From contig VXAZ01009370.1 in the NCBI GenBank assembly GCA_013399875.1, positions 2,281,288-2,345,287 on the forward strand: a stretch of DNA of 64,000 nt, in the 5' to 3' direction. The notes under the pieces are model-generated. The model was not told the DNA's origin, did not search any database, and worked only from the letters and a program-made list of their open reading frames with translations. Below are positions 24,431 through 36,528 of the stretch, in pieces. The translations under genes were made by a program, and so were the position numbers. This DNA is from Gymnorhina tibicen. Lineage: Eukaryota > Chordata > Aves > Passeriformes > Artamidae. How positions within the stretch are numbered: the first letter of the stretch is position 1; each line of letters opens with the position of its first letter.

Positions 24431-25885
24431 TGCTTCTTACAAATCCCTTTTTGACATGTCCAAGAACACAGCACTTTGTAGCCAAGTACCACTGTGGAAC
24501 CAGCAGCTGTAATTCCATTAAATGCCTGTGTCCAGAGCCTGTCTATCCCTGGGGGATGGCGGTGTTCAGAGAAGGGGTGACTTTCACCTGCCTCCTCTGC
24601 TGCTGTATTTATAGCTAGATATGACACGCCATTTTGGGCTTAATATTTGAAATGCCTCTGGTTGCAGGAAGTCAAAAATACACTGCCCAAGCACTAAACT
24701 CTGTCTGTTTAGCAGCAATACCAGCGTACTTGTTCTTAAAGTGCAGTTCTTCACCAACAGCTCTGTTAAAGTACTGGGTGTTAAACTCACTGGTTCCCTC
24801 TTCCCACCACTGCAACCGAACAGCAGTTCAAACATAACTATCCCACAAAAGCATTCCAGGGACCTTTACTAGCTGGAAACTCTCAGATAATGACCTTTAA
24901 AGAATCCTACAAAAAATTACTGTAATCTACAAGTGCTTGGTCATCACTTACAGTGTGCCACACAGAGCCACAGTTTGCACTGACCTGTAGGGTGAGAAAT
25001 AACCAAATAACATCAACATCTCTTACCTGAAGAGGTGGTGAGTGGAACAACTGAAAGAAAAGGCCTTGGTGTTAGTGACTGACCCCACTGTGATCAGACA
25101 CTGTAAATACAGTGAGGATTAATTTACCCACAAGGGGCAGCTGGTGAATGGAGTAAGATCCAGCGCTGTAATGACAAATTCAATCTCTAAGAGACTCTGC
25201 AATACTTTCATTAACACTTGAGTACAAGAAGGGCTTAATCACATTTATTTCAACGGGAAAACAGTTCAAAAACTAAGAAAATGCTGGGTTGAGGCAGGAT
25301 CCAAATGTTTTCTCCAGCAAGGCAACCACATACATAAACCATTGTGTTGTTCTACATCATAGCTATGGATTGCTGTGGTGGAGAAAGACAATTCACATCC
25401 CTTGCCAGCCTGTGTGGGAAACCTCACCTTTTCACTCTGAATTAAATTGTCATCCCCTCAGCTGTGCTGCAGCAAACTACAAACACATTACAAACTTCAC
25501 AGTGCAGCACAACCCTTCCGTGATGGATCTGATAAATCCTTCCTCAGCCCCCATTCCTCCCTGGACAGCCTTCTTCTGCAGGAAAAGGACCATACCACAA
25601 ACCATTATCAATCCTAATGATGCATGAGGTGCCAAATGTTTCCTGTGCCATCCACAACACAGAGCAGCAGCCTCCTGTTCCACGGGGCATGTGGGGAGGG
25701 GGAGCTGTAACATGGGGGCTCCACGGGCACCACACTTTCAACTGAGGCCACTCCAGCTTCAGGTGCCCCAGGTATGAGAATACAAGAGGAAATGAGAGTT
25801 CCTCAGTGACATAAAACTTTTTACCACAGAAGGGGATAGAGGGAGGGGAAAAAAAGAGCTCATTTTCCTTTTTGAAGAGTTTCTG
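24431..25885. other. Convergent intergenic spacer between TECPR1 and BHLHA15
   Basis: The two genes point towards each other here. Open frames (the longest about 115 codons on the minus strand near 25544-25891) do not resemble known proteins. No RNA gene or mobile element was recognised. Confidence 0.4.
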
Positions 25886-26790
25886 CTTCATTTATTGTTT
25901 TATAGTATCAGAATCTAACACTAACCCAGAAAGAACCTGATCACGTCACAGGCTTCATTAGCAAATAATTTAAATTGGCCAGAGCATTGTCTAACTTAAG
26001 AGTATACTAAAGCACTTTTATCATCGTTTTGGCAAAAGTAAGTAATTTGTCCCTTATTTATTATTTGTATTACAATGGCACCCAGACACCCACTAAGAAA
26101 ATCTTCATGAGGCCACATGCTCTGGAAACACAGATCAGAACTGTCCTTACTCTAGAGAGCTTACAATCTAAGAAAGCTTTGCAGATGTTTGCATCAACAG
26201 ATGTTTTTATGCCTTGCAAGGTTCAAAATTATCAGGGCAGATCCGGAGAGATTAAATATCGAGATAAATATTCAGATTTAGTGACCAATTTTCCATACGT
26301 GCCACTTCAGACACCAAGTCAGTCAAATGCTGTCATCAGTTTTAATCTTCTCTTTAGCACGGCAGATGAGTCACTGAAAGGCTGTGAACAGAGCTACAGC
26401 CACAACTCTCAACGAACTCCAAGGAACTCGGGTGACACAGACCTTAAAGGCTCAACTCACTCTACGCCAGGTAGGGTAATTTTCAGAAGCTACTCAATCC
26501 CTATTTTCAAGTCAACTGCAGTGTTACAGGATAGGTTTCCAGATCCTGGCATGCCACAAAAACACATTCATTATGCTCTGAAAAATTCTGAGGGTTTAAG
26601 GTAATTTTTTAATGTGCTATATAAACTATAGCCATGAGTGTCTGTTTGTCTCTTTAAGAAAAAAAGAAGGAGAGACTGGAGGCAAAAATAATCTCTTTAA
26701 ACCTCTAGGTAAGTACATGTATTATGATGTAAGAAGATAAAACAATTACAGTACTGGCTGGCAGCTGGTGTTTTGGCTGAAGTTATGAAT
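25886..26790 (-). other. BHLHA15: BHLHA15 3' UTR (predicted)
   Basis: Lies directly downstream of the BHLHA15 stop on the minus strand. Minus-strand AATAAA signals appear at 26057-26062 and 25891-25896 (TTTATT on +), giving a 3' UTR of about 0.75 or 0.9 kb. On the opposite strand the stretch 26029-26604 is an open frame of 191 codons starting at TTG, discussed in the findings. Confidence 0.4.
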
Positions 26791-27291
26791 CTACGTGGAG
26801 AATTTCTGTAGATGTTCCTCATGGTCATCTTCCCCATGCTGCTGTTGATAATGCTGGTACAATTTGGACCCCCAGGCTCCCCCCATCCCTTCTACCGCTG
26901 GAAAGTGTCCGTTGGACATATTGAGTATAATGGAGGTCAAGGATTTAATGTAATTTTTGGCCAGCGTGAGAGTCTCTATTTTGGAAAGTTTGTTCTCAGC
27001 TCTCACGTGAGGGATCACCTCCCGCAAGGCCTGGAACGCGTTGTTGAGCTTGTGCATTCTCTGCCTCTCACGCTCGTTGCTTTCCAGTCTCCTCAAAAGC
27101 CTGTCCTTACTGCTCCAAGGACGCTTGGCTCTGGCTGTGGGGATCTTGCTGCTCTCCTTGTTTGCCCCATTCCTCCTTTCTTGGCGTCGCAAACATTTCC
27201 CCAGTTCCTTTTTTCTCATTGCTGGCTCTTCGGAAAATGCTTCTTTGTCAACAGCTTGCCTTTGCTTGATTCCTTTGGTTTTAGTCTTCAT
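26791..27291 (-). CDS. BHLHA15: BHLHA15 (MIST1), class A bHLH transcription factor a15
   Basis: A single coding exon of 166 codons. The bHLH domain spans about residues 67-123: basic region [20 protein letters not shown] with the E-box-contacting Glu73 and flanking Arg residues, helix 1 [11 protein letters not shown], a short loop, and helix 2 [20 protein letters not shown]. This block is nearly identical to mammalian MIST1. MIST1 drives secretory architecture and granule maturation in exocrine acinar, chief and plasma cells and binds E-boxes as a homodimer. The N-terminus (MKTK, then Lys/Arg-rich) and the C-terminal KLYQHYQQQ motif also match. It is shorter than human (about 189 residues). 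The TAG at 26791-26793 sits where human has Gln followed by a conserved tail. The ATG at 27289-27291 has A at -3. Confidence 0.95.
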   Translation of the reverse strand: MKTKTKGIKQRQAVDKEAFSEEPAMRKKELGKCLRRQERRNGANKESSKIPTARAKRPWSSKDRLLRRLESNERERQRMHKLNNAFQALREVIPHVRAENKLSKIETLTLAKNYIKSLTSIILNMSNGHFPAVEGMGGAWGSKLYQHYQQQHGEDDHEEHLQKFST

Positions 27292-27327
27292 GTTTTGCTG
27301 GATGGACTGGTATTAATTATCAGTGTG
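27292..27327 (-). other. BHLHA15: BHLHA15 5' UTR part of the coding exon, with splice acceptor
   Basis: On the minus strand, TTTTTACAG precedes base 27327 (AG at 27329-27328), giving a pyrimidine-rich acceptor 36 nt upstream of the ATG. This fits the known vertebrate structure of one non-coding exon followed by one coding exon. Confidence 0.55.
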
Positions 27328-29227
27328 CTGTAAAAACATAACACCAATGTTCAGCTGGGAGGAAAGCTTGCAGAGGGAGCAGAGGGCAAGCGAATGGAAC
27401 CAGTGAAACAAAGATGCAGTGAATCACCTACTGGTGAAAAACAGATGCCTCTACTTTCTTAGAAACAGGCCTCAAAGCAGAGAGATTTTTCCTTTATCAC
27501 TGTACAGAAGAGAAAATGGTCTCCAAGTTGATCCAGTCTTTCTGTAGAGAAGTGAACCACAACTCAAAAAATATGCAGAGTGCAACAGTCAGGTTTGATA
27601 ACATTGCCTCTGTTGTTCCATCTCATATGCAGCTGTTGTCTCCCAGCTCCTCACTACACCACCTTATAATAAAACCATGCACCCCTTCAATTATGCTGGC
27701 TTATGGAGGGGTATTAGACCCACCCTCAGGCTCTTGTTCAAAGTAATTTCTCATTGAACTCCTGGTAATTGCTTTTTGTAGGCACAGGTTTCCACTGTGT
27801 GAGGAGTCCACTAGAGGGAAACATGGCACACTCTCAGGGAGAAGCTCTGAGACAGCCACGTGTTTTCAGCTGCAGCATTTCTGTGTTCTGGGCTAGTCCC
27901 CACCACACACACACAAAAAAGCACTTCTCTCTTCCAACAACCATCCAGTAACGGCAGGGCTTAACTGCAGTTATGGCCCCAGATCAACAGCAGCAGAGCA
28001 GGCTATCTTCCAAGGTATCCAAAAAGACACAGCAATGTTCCTTCCTCTGCATTAGATGATAGCACTGATATTTTACCCCCCCTCAGCCCAGATTCTGTGC
28101 CCACACTAAATCTGAAGACAACAGCATCACAGCAACCCTGCCTCTAACACCAACGATCAATGTTACTAAGAGACATTCCCAAAATACGTTCCTTCTGTGG
28201 TCTTCCAGTTCATGTAGTCCTAAAAAGGTTTGGTTGAAACAAAATATATTTTTATGCCGATACTATGGTGCAGGAGCAGTCTGAGAGTTGGTGAGCCAAT
28301 AAAAAATGAAGGAAAAAGAAGAACCAAAACCTAAGCCCAGCTGCGAGACTGTCCCAGTACGAGACATCAACCTTAGCTGGAGCAGGTGGTGGCAGTTCCC
28401 GGCTGTGCTGTGGTAAACACCACCTCCTGTCTCGTTTCTCATTCTTTAGAGCCATGCTCAGCTGCTGGGCTTGCACAGTGACTCACTTCTCTGCCTGTGA
28501 GGGCATTCTGGCCATCCCCAGGTTCCTCACTACCAAAGATGGCCAGGAATTCACAAAGCAGCTGGGTTAGGGTAGCACCCAGGTGATGACAGCTGAAAGC
28601 ACCAAGTAGCTTGTGTTGTGGGAGCCTAAATAAATGCTGGAGACACACAGGTATCTTCTGTGAGAAAACAGGTCCAAAGGCAAGCACTGGGTTTGTTCTG
28701 GACCCTTTGTGTAACTCACTAGGCAGCTAGAGGACAGCACAGAGGAGAGGGAGCTTCCCTGCCCAAGCACAAGAAGCACTGTTGGGTAGAGCTGCTGTTT
28801 GGAAGAAAACAGCCCACGCGACCTGGTGAAGAGAAGGTTAATGGAGGCAGCCAGGAGAGAAAGCTGGAAGAAGATCCAAGAGAAAGGAAGCTTCAGCAAA
28901 CTGTGAGAGCAAACTGGTCTTTAAAACCGCAGGCTGGGCAAAAGCAAACGGGATATCGTGGGACAACAAGGTGCCGAGCTGGCAGAGGTTTGCTTTCAGA
29001 CTGCCACTGCTGTTACCTGGAGAAGCAACCTTACAAAGCCCCAGCTCAGCTGCTGGGAGCCCCAGAGAGGTGGTATGAGTATGCAAGGAGCAAACAGATT
29101 GTGGGGGGATCAGGAGCAACAGACTGGAGTGGTCAAGAGAAACCGAAGAGAGAGCAGCCAAATACCAACACATTTAACACCCTCTGCAGCCGTCTATCAG
29201 GGCTGGCATCCCTCCTCTGTGACTTAC
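27328..29227 (-). other. BHLHA15 intron 1 (predicted)
   Basis: About 1.9 kb between the predicted donor (minus-strand GTAAGT at 29227-29222) and the acceptor. A short CA repeat lies at 27904-27915. No other gene or element was recognised. Confidence 0.4.
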
Positions 29228-29700
29228 CACTCCACTAGCTGCTGAGAAGGTGCCTGGGGCCCAAGGGGCAACGCGGCAGAGACCCAGGGGAAGCCACGAA
29301 CAGCAGCAGGGGCTGTGGGGGCAACAGGGAGGGAACGCTGCGTGTCCTCTGACCGAGCCAGGGTCTGTCAGCAGGAGCCTGCGAGGGGCCCGGGCCGTGC
29401 CCCCGGCCCGAGCAGCCCCGGGCAGGCGCTGCCCCGAGCCCCGCAGGCGGAGGCTGCCGCAGGTGCCGGCGCCGCTCCGGACACGTCGCTTTAGCGGCGG
29501 GGGCGGGCCCGGCGGGCGGNCGTCCGTGCTCGGGGTGGTCACAGGGCTCGCGGGGACACAGGGCACACAGGGCACGGGGAGGCAGCGCTCGGCAGCGCTG
29601 CAGCAGCGTGGGTGTCACTGACACCGAGCCAGGCACAGCTCTGTCAGCACAGCAGGGGTCAGCCCAGTACCTCCTGCAGCAGGCGGAGTGTCCCCGGCTG
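29228..29700 (-). promoter_or_regulatory. BHLHA15: CpG island: candidate BHLHA15 promoter and non-coding exon 1
   Basis: From about 29240 to 29640 the sequence becomes very GC-rich with dense CpG, the strongest such island inside the window. On the minus strand its downstream edge carries a near-perfect donor, GAGTG followed by GTAAGTCAC (exon end at 29228), correctly oriented and spaced to splice to the BHLHA15 coding exon. One undetermined base (n) at 29520 lies in the island, as often happens in GC-rich bird promoters. The transcription start is not placed, and the link to BHLHA15 is inferred. Confidence 0.5.
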
Positions 29701-30639
29701 GAGGAGGACAAAGGCTGTCTCGGCTCTGTTCTGCAAGTTGTCACAGCACCCGTGGGACACAGGTCCACAGACACAGCGCTGCCATCCCTCTGGGAACCTG
29801 CTGCTCATGAAGATTCCAAGTTCTCAAATTCTTTGATAATAAGCTCTATATAAGGTGACCAGTTTAGTGCCATGGGATCTTTTACATCTGTTCTCATTAA
29901 TGACCAGCACCTTGGTCAAATTTCAGCCCAGTAGTTATATTTTACCTAATGAAGTTAAGTCTTCTTGATATCAGTTTCTCATTCCCAGGTCACAACAGGT
30001 GCCAGCACTCAGCAGCTGCCATGTGAGGTGGGGGCTTCCACAAGCGCCTCCATCGGTGCTGCCAGGGCTGCCCCGGCCATCCCGACCCTCCTGCACAGCA
30101 GGGAGAACCAGCACTCTCCTCCTGCCCCCCGAGCCCCTGGCACAGCCTCAGAACCCCATCAAAGGAGCGCCCAGTACACACCTGCACTGCATTTATTTAC
30201 CTGGTGATCCATTCAGCACATGCACTTAGATTGAAAAAACCCAAGCAAGTCTTCTAGAAAGAAATTCAGTGAACACCGAGAAAACATCATTAACCTGTTT
30301 TCTGAGTTTATAAATTCCAAAATCCCCACTCTTCCTACAGATCTTTAATTCTATGATTAAAAGCAATATTCGGTATTCGGAATTTCACTGTTTCTGTTTT
30401 AATTATTGCTTCTCTACTGACTGTGTACACACTTTACCTGAAATTTTCACAAGGGTGGTGATACTGGAAGAAATTAAAGGTGACTACACTATTTAGCACG
30501 GACTCATCTGCTGGTACTGTGGCTTTGAGCTTTTGGAACCTTCTCAACCTCAGGACACTAACAAATATATCTTACACTGGAACTACACTGCTGGCATCTG
30601 TTTAAAAATGAACAAACAGACAAAGAGATTATAAATATA
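29701..30639. other. Intergenic spacer between BHLHA15 and LMTK2
   Basis: Moderately GC-rich to about 30200, then AT-rich. No gene recognised. The GC-rich part could be upstream regulatory DNA of BHLHA15. Confidence 0.4.
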
Positions 30640-33600
30640 TAACCGTATTTTATTTTTAATATTAAATATTTTTAAATTACAAGCAGTTTCTTGAATCACA
30701 CTATGCATGATAATCAATATACAGTAGAAATTACAATTTAAAAATGTACACAATTTAAAGACATTTTGACCTGAAATTTCATTAACTATGATATATTGCC
30801 ATAAACCTCATACCTGTATTAAATTACAATAGGAAAACCTCATACCTATGATTTTGTTACATAGTTTCTCATTTACAAATAGAATTAAACATTATATATA
30901 CACACACACATCAGTACAATTTATCATTTAAGTTACACCTACATCTGTGCAAGTTCAAACAATTTCATAAACAAAACTAACTGTAATTCATATTCAAGTT
31001 TCTGAAAAACAGGCTGCTGGTATTACAAATACTTATTTTCAATAAGTTTATATGATGTTTGACTCTCCTCTAGATTTCTTCCCATTTTGTACCAAAACCA
31101 TTAACATACAAGGATATTTGTGTATGACTTAAAGCTGAAGTAATTTTGTACACTCCATTCTTATTTAAGGCTATTTCTTATAAGGCTAATGTACTTGGAT
31201 TCCACCTTTCACCATCTCCAACACAAATAGCCAAGTCACTGACACCTGACAATGCTGACATTTTAGGATAGTGCTTAATCGTAAAAAAAAGTCTTTCTAC
31301 CAACCAGCCTCCTCATGAAAGATCGAGTATTACATAAAAATCTGCTAAAAATACTGATAAAAAGAATGAGGCTTAAATGGCTTTCATTAGTGCATCAACA
31401 AGGATATGAAAAAAAAAAGTTAGATCTCCTCATTTCCATGAAAATAGCAATTTCCAGAAATGCAGTTATACACAGTGTATCTGCAGCTGGGGGGTTTGGG
31501 AGAGTACAGGTGTTCCCACTGAAACTGGACACTCTTGTCGCTCTCTTGGCTTCTCACTACAGATCTAATGTTTAAACAAACTTCTTTAGGTGGGAAAAAT
31601 CAGATCTTTTAAATACCTTTAGTAGCCAAATTGAGACAATGCCTTCATTATTCAAACAATCCAGGTATTCTACTAGAGAAGGAATTAAGCTGTAACCAGT
31701 CCTCATAATAAACCATTGAAAATAGATACATGTACTTCTAAAACGGAGACCAGGCTTAAGTAGCTAGTGCAAGAAATTACATAGAGTGTAATGAATGATT
31801 TGGAACAAATCCCCTCATTATAATGTAACATGTTGGAATTATTGATTCATCTTCATTGTGCCACTTGACTGCCAGGCAGATATTTAAGTATTGCTAGTAG
31901 TTGATCAGATCTTTAAGTATAATTTTTTACCCCAAAAGACAGTTTATATTATTGCAATCCAGCCTACTGGATTACTGAAATTAAAATTCATGTTTAAGTG
32001 ATGTGAGTTAACTTTAAATATTTCTTTCTCTTTATTGTACAGCTAAAAAGGACATTACCTTGCTTAATATCATACACATCTAGTTTTGGAAAAAATGCTC
32101 CTTTGGCAATTCATTAGCAATGAGTCCGTTTGGACAAAGGAGTAAACTTTCACCTCCTGTGTAAGATACCCGGGTAAAGAATAAAAATCTTAGATTTCCA
32201 TCAAGCAAAGGAAATTCCTGATGTGCAAGATAAACATCTGATTTTCCAGAATTACAAGAAACTGAATGCACAACCAAATTACAACATTCTGGAGCATAAG
32301 CTTTTATTTAACCCAGGACTATTTTTTAAATCAAATGACTCAAAATTAAGGCTGAACTCCAGGTCCGACAGGTTTTTCACCACGCAAGGCAGACAAGCCC
32401 ACATGTTCTTTGCAGACCATTATGGAGTTTCATTCTTACTATGGTGAGAATTAAAGACAGATGAGATACCCTAAATCTAGCTGTATCAAGGAGTTTAATG
32501 TTGGAATTATGGGATTTCTAGGCAATAATTTGTGCACAAAGTCTATTACCAACATTTTAAAATATTTTCAGTAGCGCACAGCTTCCTTAAACCCTCTACA
32601 GTATGTACTGTAAGCCTGTATTAAGAACTACTTGACTTTGCCTTCTAAAGAATGTTTTGGGAAAGGTTCTTAGGAAAATTCAGTTCCTCACCTCACACTG
32701 AAGAACAGTTCTGACTAACTCCCAACCTGAGTGCCTCATCAGAAAAAAGATATCTCAACAATTCATTGGCAACTTCAAACAACACGATAACTAAATCATT
32801 CCCTTTTAATCAGTATGGAAGCCATTCTGGTTTAAGGGCTAAATAACGTTGGAAAAAAAGCAGTTAACATATTCCTGTCGTTTTTAAAACTTACTTAAAA
32901 ATCAGAATTAACACAGAGGCATACAAAAAAAAAACCACATCTGAAAATATCTAGTCCTCCCATCTTCATATGATGAAAATTCTCTGGTGACTGGATCTGG
33001 ACACAGCACTTGGACCACCATTATCTCAAGCCCTGCCAAAAGAGCCACTAAAATACAAAGTACTTCATATTTCAGTACATTTGTATTTTAGTACAGGTAA
33101 ACAAACACAAAGCCAGGTAAACTGTTCCTATCAGTGTTTCCTACAGATCTGCAACTGCGTAAGGCATTCCAAGAAGTCAGGGATTTGTTTCTCAATTGAA
33201 CTCTAAAGGGTATCTTTCTCGGAGCAGTTTAAAGGATTAAATCAGCTAAATGCATGGTACAGCAGGAAGGTTAAGCCCCCACACTGTCTTCCCTTCCCTA
33301 CAGGCTTCAGAGCAAACCTATAGTCTGCATCCTTGTTCAGGATGCACCACGGAGCTCTGCAGACATCTCAAAATGGATCTGATCCTGTAACGGGTGCAAA
33401 ACTGGGCATTAACCACTACTCAAAATCTCAATTGTCACAACATCACCGAGAGGTAGATTTACCACAGGCCTCTGAATGGAGCCCCGATCTGCAGGCAGCA
33501 GAAGAGTGAGCTTCAAAATTCACAGAATGTACAACTGAAGGGCCACGTGTACCCAAATCCAGTCTATTGAAATTAGTCTTTTTATGAGATTCATAAATTC

Positions 33601-34563
33601 CAGAGTTTTGTACAGCCAATTTTTCCTCTTCTTTCTCCAAGGCAGAAATTGTAGTAAAAAGTGGAAGGCCCTTTATTGTGATATAGTCAGATGTTATTAC
33701 AGTTTAAGCAATCAGTAGGATCATATGTAGGAATTAAGAGACATTATCTCTTTCATCTAAAAATTCCAGAATATCATATATTCTTTTCCAGTTTCCTATA
33801 AAACATGAACACTAACAACCATTCTATAACCATTATCATTTTAGAAATGGTACTGAATATAAGATTTCAGCAAGTCTAACATAATACTCAGAAGTTATGT
33901 ACGTTTTACAAGTACCGTGCATAGCAAAGGCTACAAAAAGGACAAATTAAACTGGAGAACTGGGCCAATTCAACTTGTCTTATTTTCCTTGAAAGATTTA
34001 AGATTTTGATTCTGTACATCATCAGGAAATAAAGGAAGAATAATCCATAGTGCAATTGTAATAAGCAAAGTAATATGTAGTGATATCTTTTTGAATAAAT
34101 ATGGCTCACTACTGATCAACTATCATTCATACAGTTCCATCAACACAGCCACCTGTTGCACAGGACAGTTATACACAATTCTACAACAGGTGTATGTTCA
34201 AATAGATAATGAACTACATGGAAAAATATAAAAAGAATATTATACAATCTCATACATAAACCAGACTGTAGTGTAATTGCTTTACTTGTTTAAGTTATCT
34301 GAAAAATACTTCAAGTACTTGAAAACAGCGGCAGAATCGTCTTTCAATGAAAAGCAAAATTGCACTGATTTAAAAATACATTACAAAGTTAAATACACAT
34401 TCAAATTAATGTCCTGATTTAACATTGCTTTCAGTGTTCACTTTCGTTTCTCAGTACTTCTTGATTACCTGTGTTACTCCAGGAGGATCCAGAGTTTAGA
34501 TTAAGAAGTTCCAAACAAAGTCTGTGTGTTTTATGTATGGAGTCCGAGCAAGTTTAAATTGAT
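30640..34563 (-). other. LMTK2: LMTK2 3' UTR (predicted, ~3.9 kb)
   Basis: Downstream of the LMTK2 stop on the minus strand. It is AT-rich with no coding potential. A minus-strand AATAAA lies at 30649-30654 (TTTATT on +), which gives a UTR length similar to the long 3' UTR I recall for mammalian LMTK2. A (TA)n(CA)n run occurs at about 30893-30911. Earlier poly(A) signals are possible. Confidence 0.45.
30893..30911. repeat. (TA)n(CA)n microsatellite
   Basis: A short TATATA run followed by CACACACACA in the predicted LMTK2 3' UTR. Confidence 0.6.
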
Positions 34564-36528
34564 TTAATCTTTTTCTCCATCTTCACTGCTTCCTATTAGT
34601 AGAGGAAAGGTCATAAGATACAGTGAGATTCTTCTGCAAAACCCTCGCTTCTTTGTAAGACTCTTGCTAGAACTTGGCATTCTGCTGTTTTGCACTTCCA
34701 AGTTTTGGTTAATTTTTCCCTACGCTTTCAACTACTGTAAACATTTGGTTCATTTATTCATAGACATCTGCTTCAATCACACAGTTCAATGTCACTTCTT
34801 AGGACACATAAGGCAATGTAGGATCTCCAAAATATTCTCTCTTATCTGTAAGTTACTAAGCAGCAAACATTATCTAATCAATAAGCACAATACAAGAACA
34901 ATACAGCTCCATATAACACTGACTACATATTTATAGGCATTGACCATTAGCAAGGCTCTGCAATCAGTAATATTTATTTTCAATAATGCAGTGTGTTATC
35001 AAGATTAATAATATGCCAAACTGATTCAAGTCTGCTTATTTTTGCTTCTCTTAACCCTCAAAAATGTATCAGAGGTTAAAAAAAGCTTTTTGTTACTGTC
35101 AAGAAGGCTCGTTAATAAATACTCCTAGTACTCAACATTGCTCTGAATGGATTGTTTGGCTCTCCTAACAAAACCTATCCTGTTCACAGCTCTAGAAAAC
35201 ATGCTGCAATTCTTGAGAGAATGTCAAGAATGCCCTGTCTAAAAAGCAATATGAAAAGAAACTAAACTGTAAAATAAGCTTACACAATAATGGCAGAAAC
35301 ATTACGTTCCTGGCATCCTCATCCCGTGCAAGGAAAACACAATTGTGACTTAAGGCAGTGCAGTAACCAGAATTAATAACTGCCACAGTGTGGCAGCTGT
35401 AACAGCAGTGCTTCAGGATTGCAGAGGTTTTATTTACACATATACAGCACTAGGGTTATTAACAGACGAACTGAGAGCTTGTCCTGTAATGTTCCATAGG
35501 CTGTTCAACCACAAGTTTGTACCAACTTGGACGCAAATAATCTCAATCTCCATGGAAAACTATGTCTTAACTGAAACACAAGACCAGACAAACTTTTAGG
35601 GTTTTAAAAATGTACTTCTATATTTGGTATTTAAAATAGAACAAGACTTGTTATATCTGCTAGTTTTATCTTTACATAACGGTTTTAATTTGTATCTTTA
35701 AAGTAGTTATTGTAACTAAATCACTTACCTCCTTGTTCTATATCTGAATCTGTAAGATGTGTGAGAGAAAAGCTTGCCATGTTTGCAGGAGAGATGGAGA
35801 ATCTGGAATAAGGGGATGAATGTGACCAGTTCTGATCAAGAGTCCGGGAAGGTGGAGGTGGAGAGAAGTACTTGGATGGCTGAAGGGGTGCTTTAGAACC
35901 AATGAGACTATTAGCTGCCTTGGATATAAAGGATGGCTCTGGAGAAGAGAAGTCATCGTCCCACTCAAAACCCCCACCTTGGGGAGAAAAAAAAAAAAAA
36001 GAAAAAAGAAGAAAAAAGCAGCATTACAGTAATGTCATGTAAGGTCACCCAGAGTTGTACAAGCAGACTGGAAGACTGCATCAGCCCCACGCAAAACCTG
36101 TAGCCCTGGGCGGGGTTCTAGCCCAGGGAGGCACAAAGATTTATCACCCCCAGTTTGGCTGCCTCTCAGGACACCCTGGACATGTCAATAAATAACCAAC
36201 CAGTATCACATCCCAGCTTTGCTCCTCAGGAACAAGGCAGGCTGAGCCCAGCTGCAGTGTGTGCTTAGGATGCAAAACTGAAGCCACCATGGTCCAGTGA
36301 ATTTACAGATCACATATAGTTTAATGACTTCTCATAAAAGGCTGTGCATAAAACTGTCTTGGCCCCTGCTGTGTGTAAATATATTCACGCACCTTCTTCA
36401 TCTGTTGAGCTTTCTGAATTTGCAAATCTGTTTAAGTAACCAGGACTGGAAGATGGAACAGGAGAGCTGCCAGCACCTTCCCCGTTCACGTCTATCCCAC
36501 GGCTTCCCAGGTCCTTCGTTGGTGTTTC
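34564..36528 (-). CDS. LMTK2: LMTK2 exons 12-14: C-terminal end
   Basis: Exons 36528-36393, 35977-35729 and 34592-34564. Exon 12 encodes ETPTKDLG through SESSTDEE. Exon 13 encodes [10 protein letters not shown], a Ser/Pro-rich stretch with YFSPPPPSR, and [14 protein letters not shown]. Exon 14 is only 29 nt and adds GSSEDGEKD and the TAA stop (34566-34564), identical to the human ending as recalled. Exon 13 is preceded on its strand by an unusually long pyrimidine tract (35981-36017). Introns 34593-35728, 35978-36392 and 36529-38067 contain no recognised gene. Confidence 0.92.

Noticed and set aside
26812..27333. 173-codon plus-strand open frame across the BHLHA15 exon
   Set aside because: Hydrophobic shadow of the minus-strand bHLH coding sequence.
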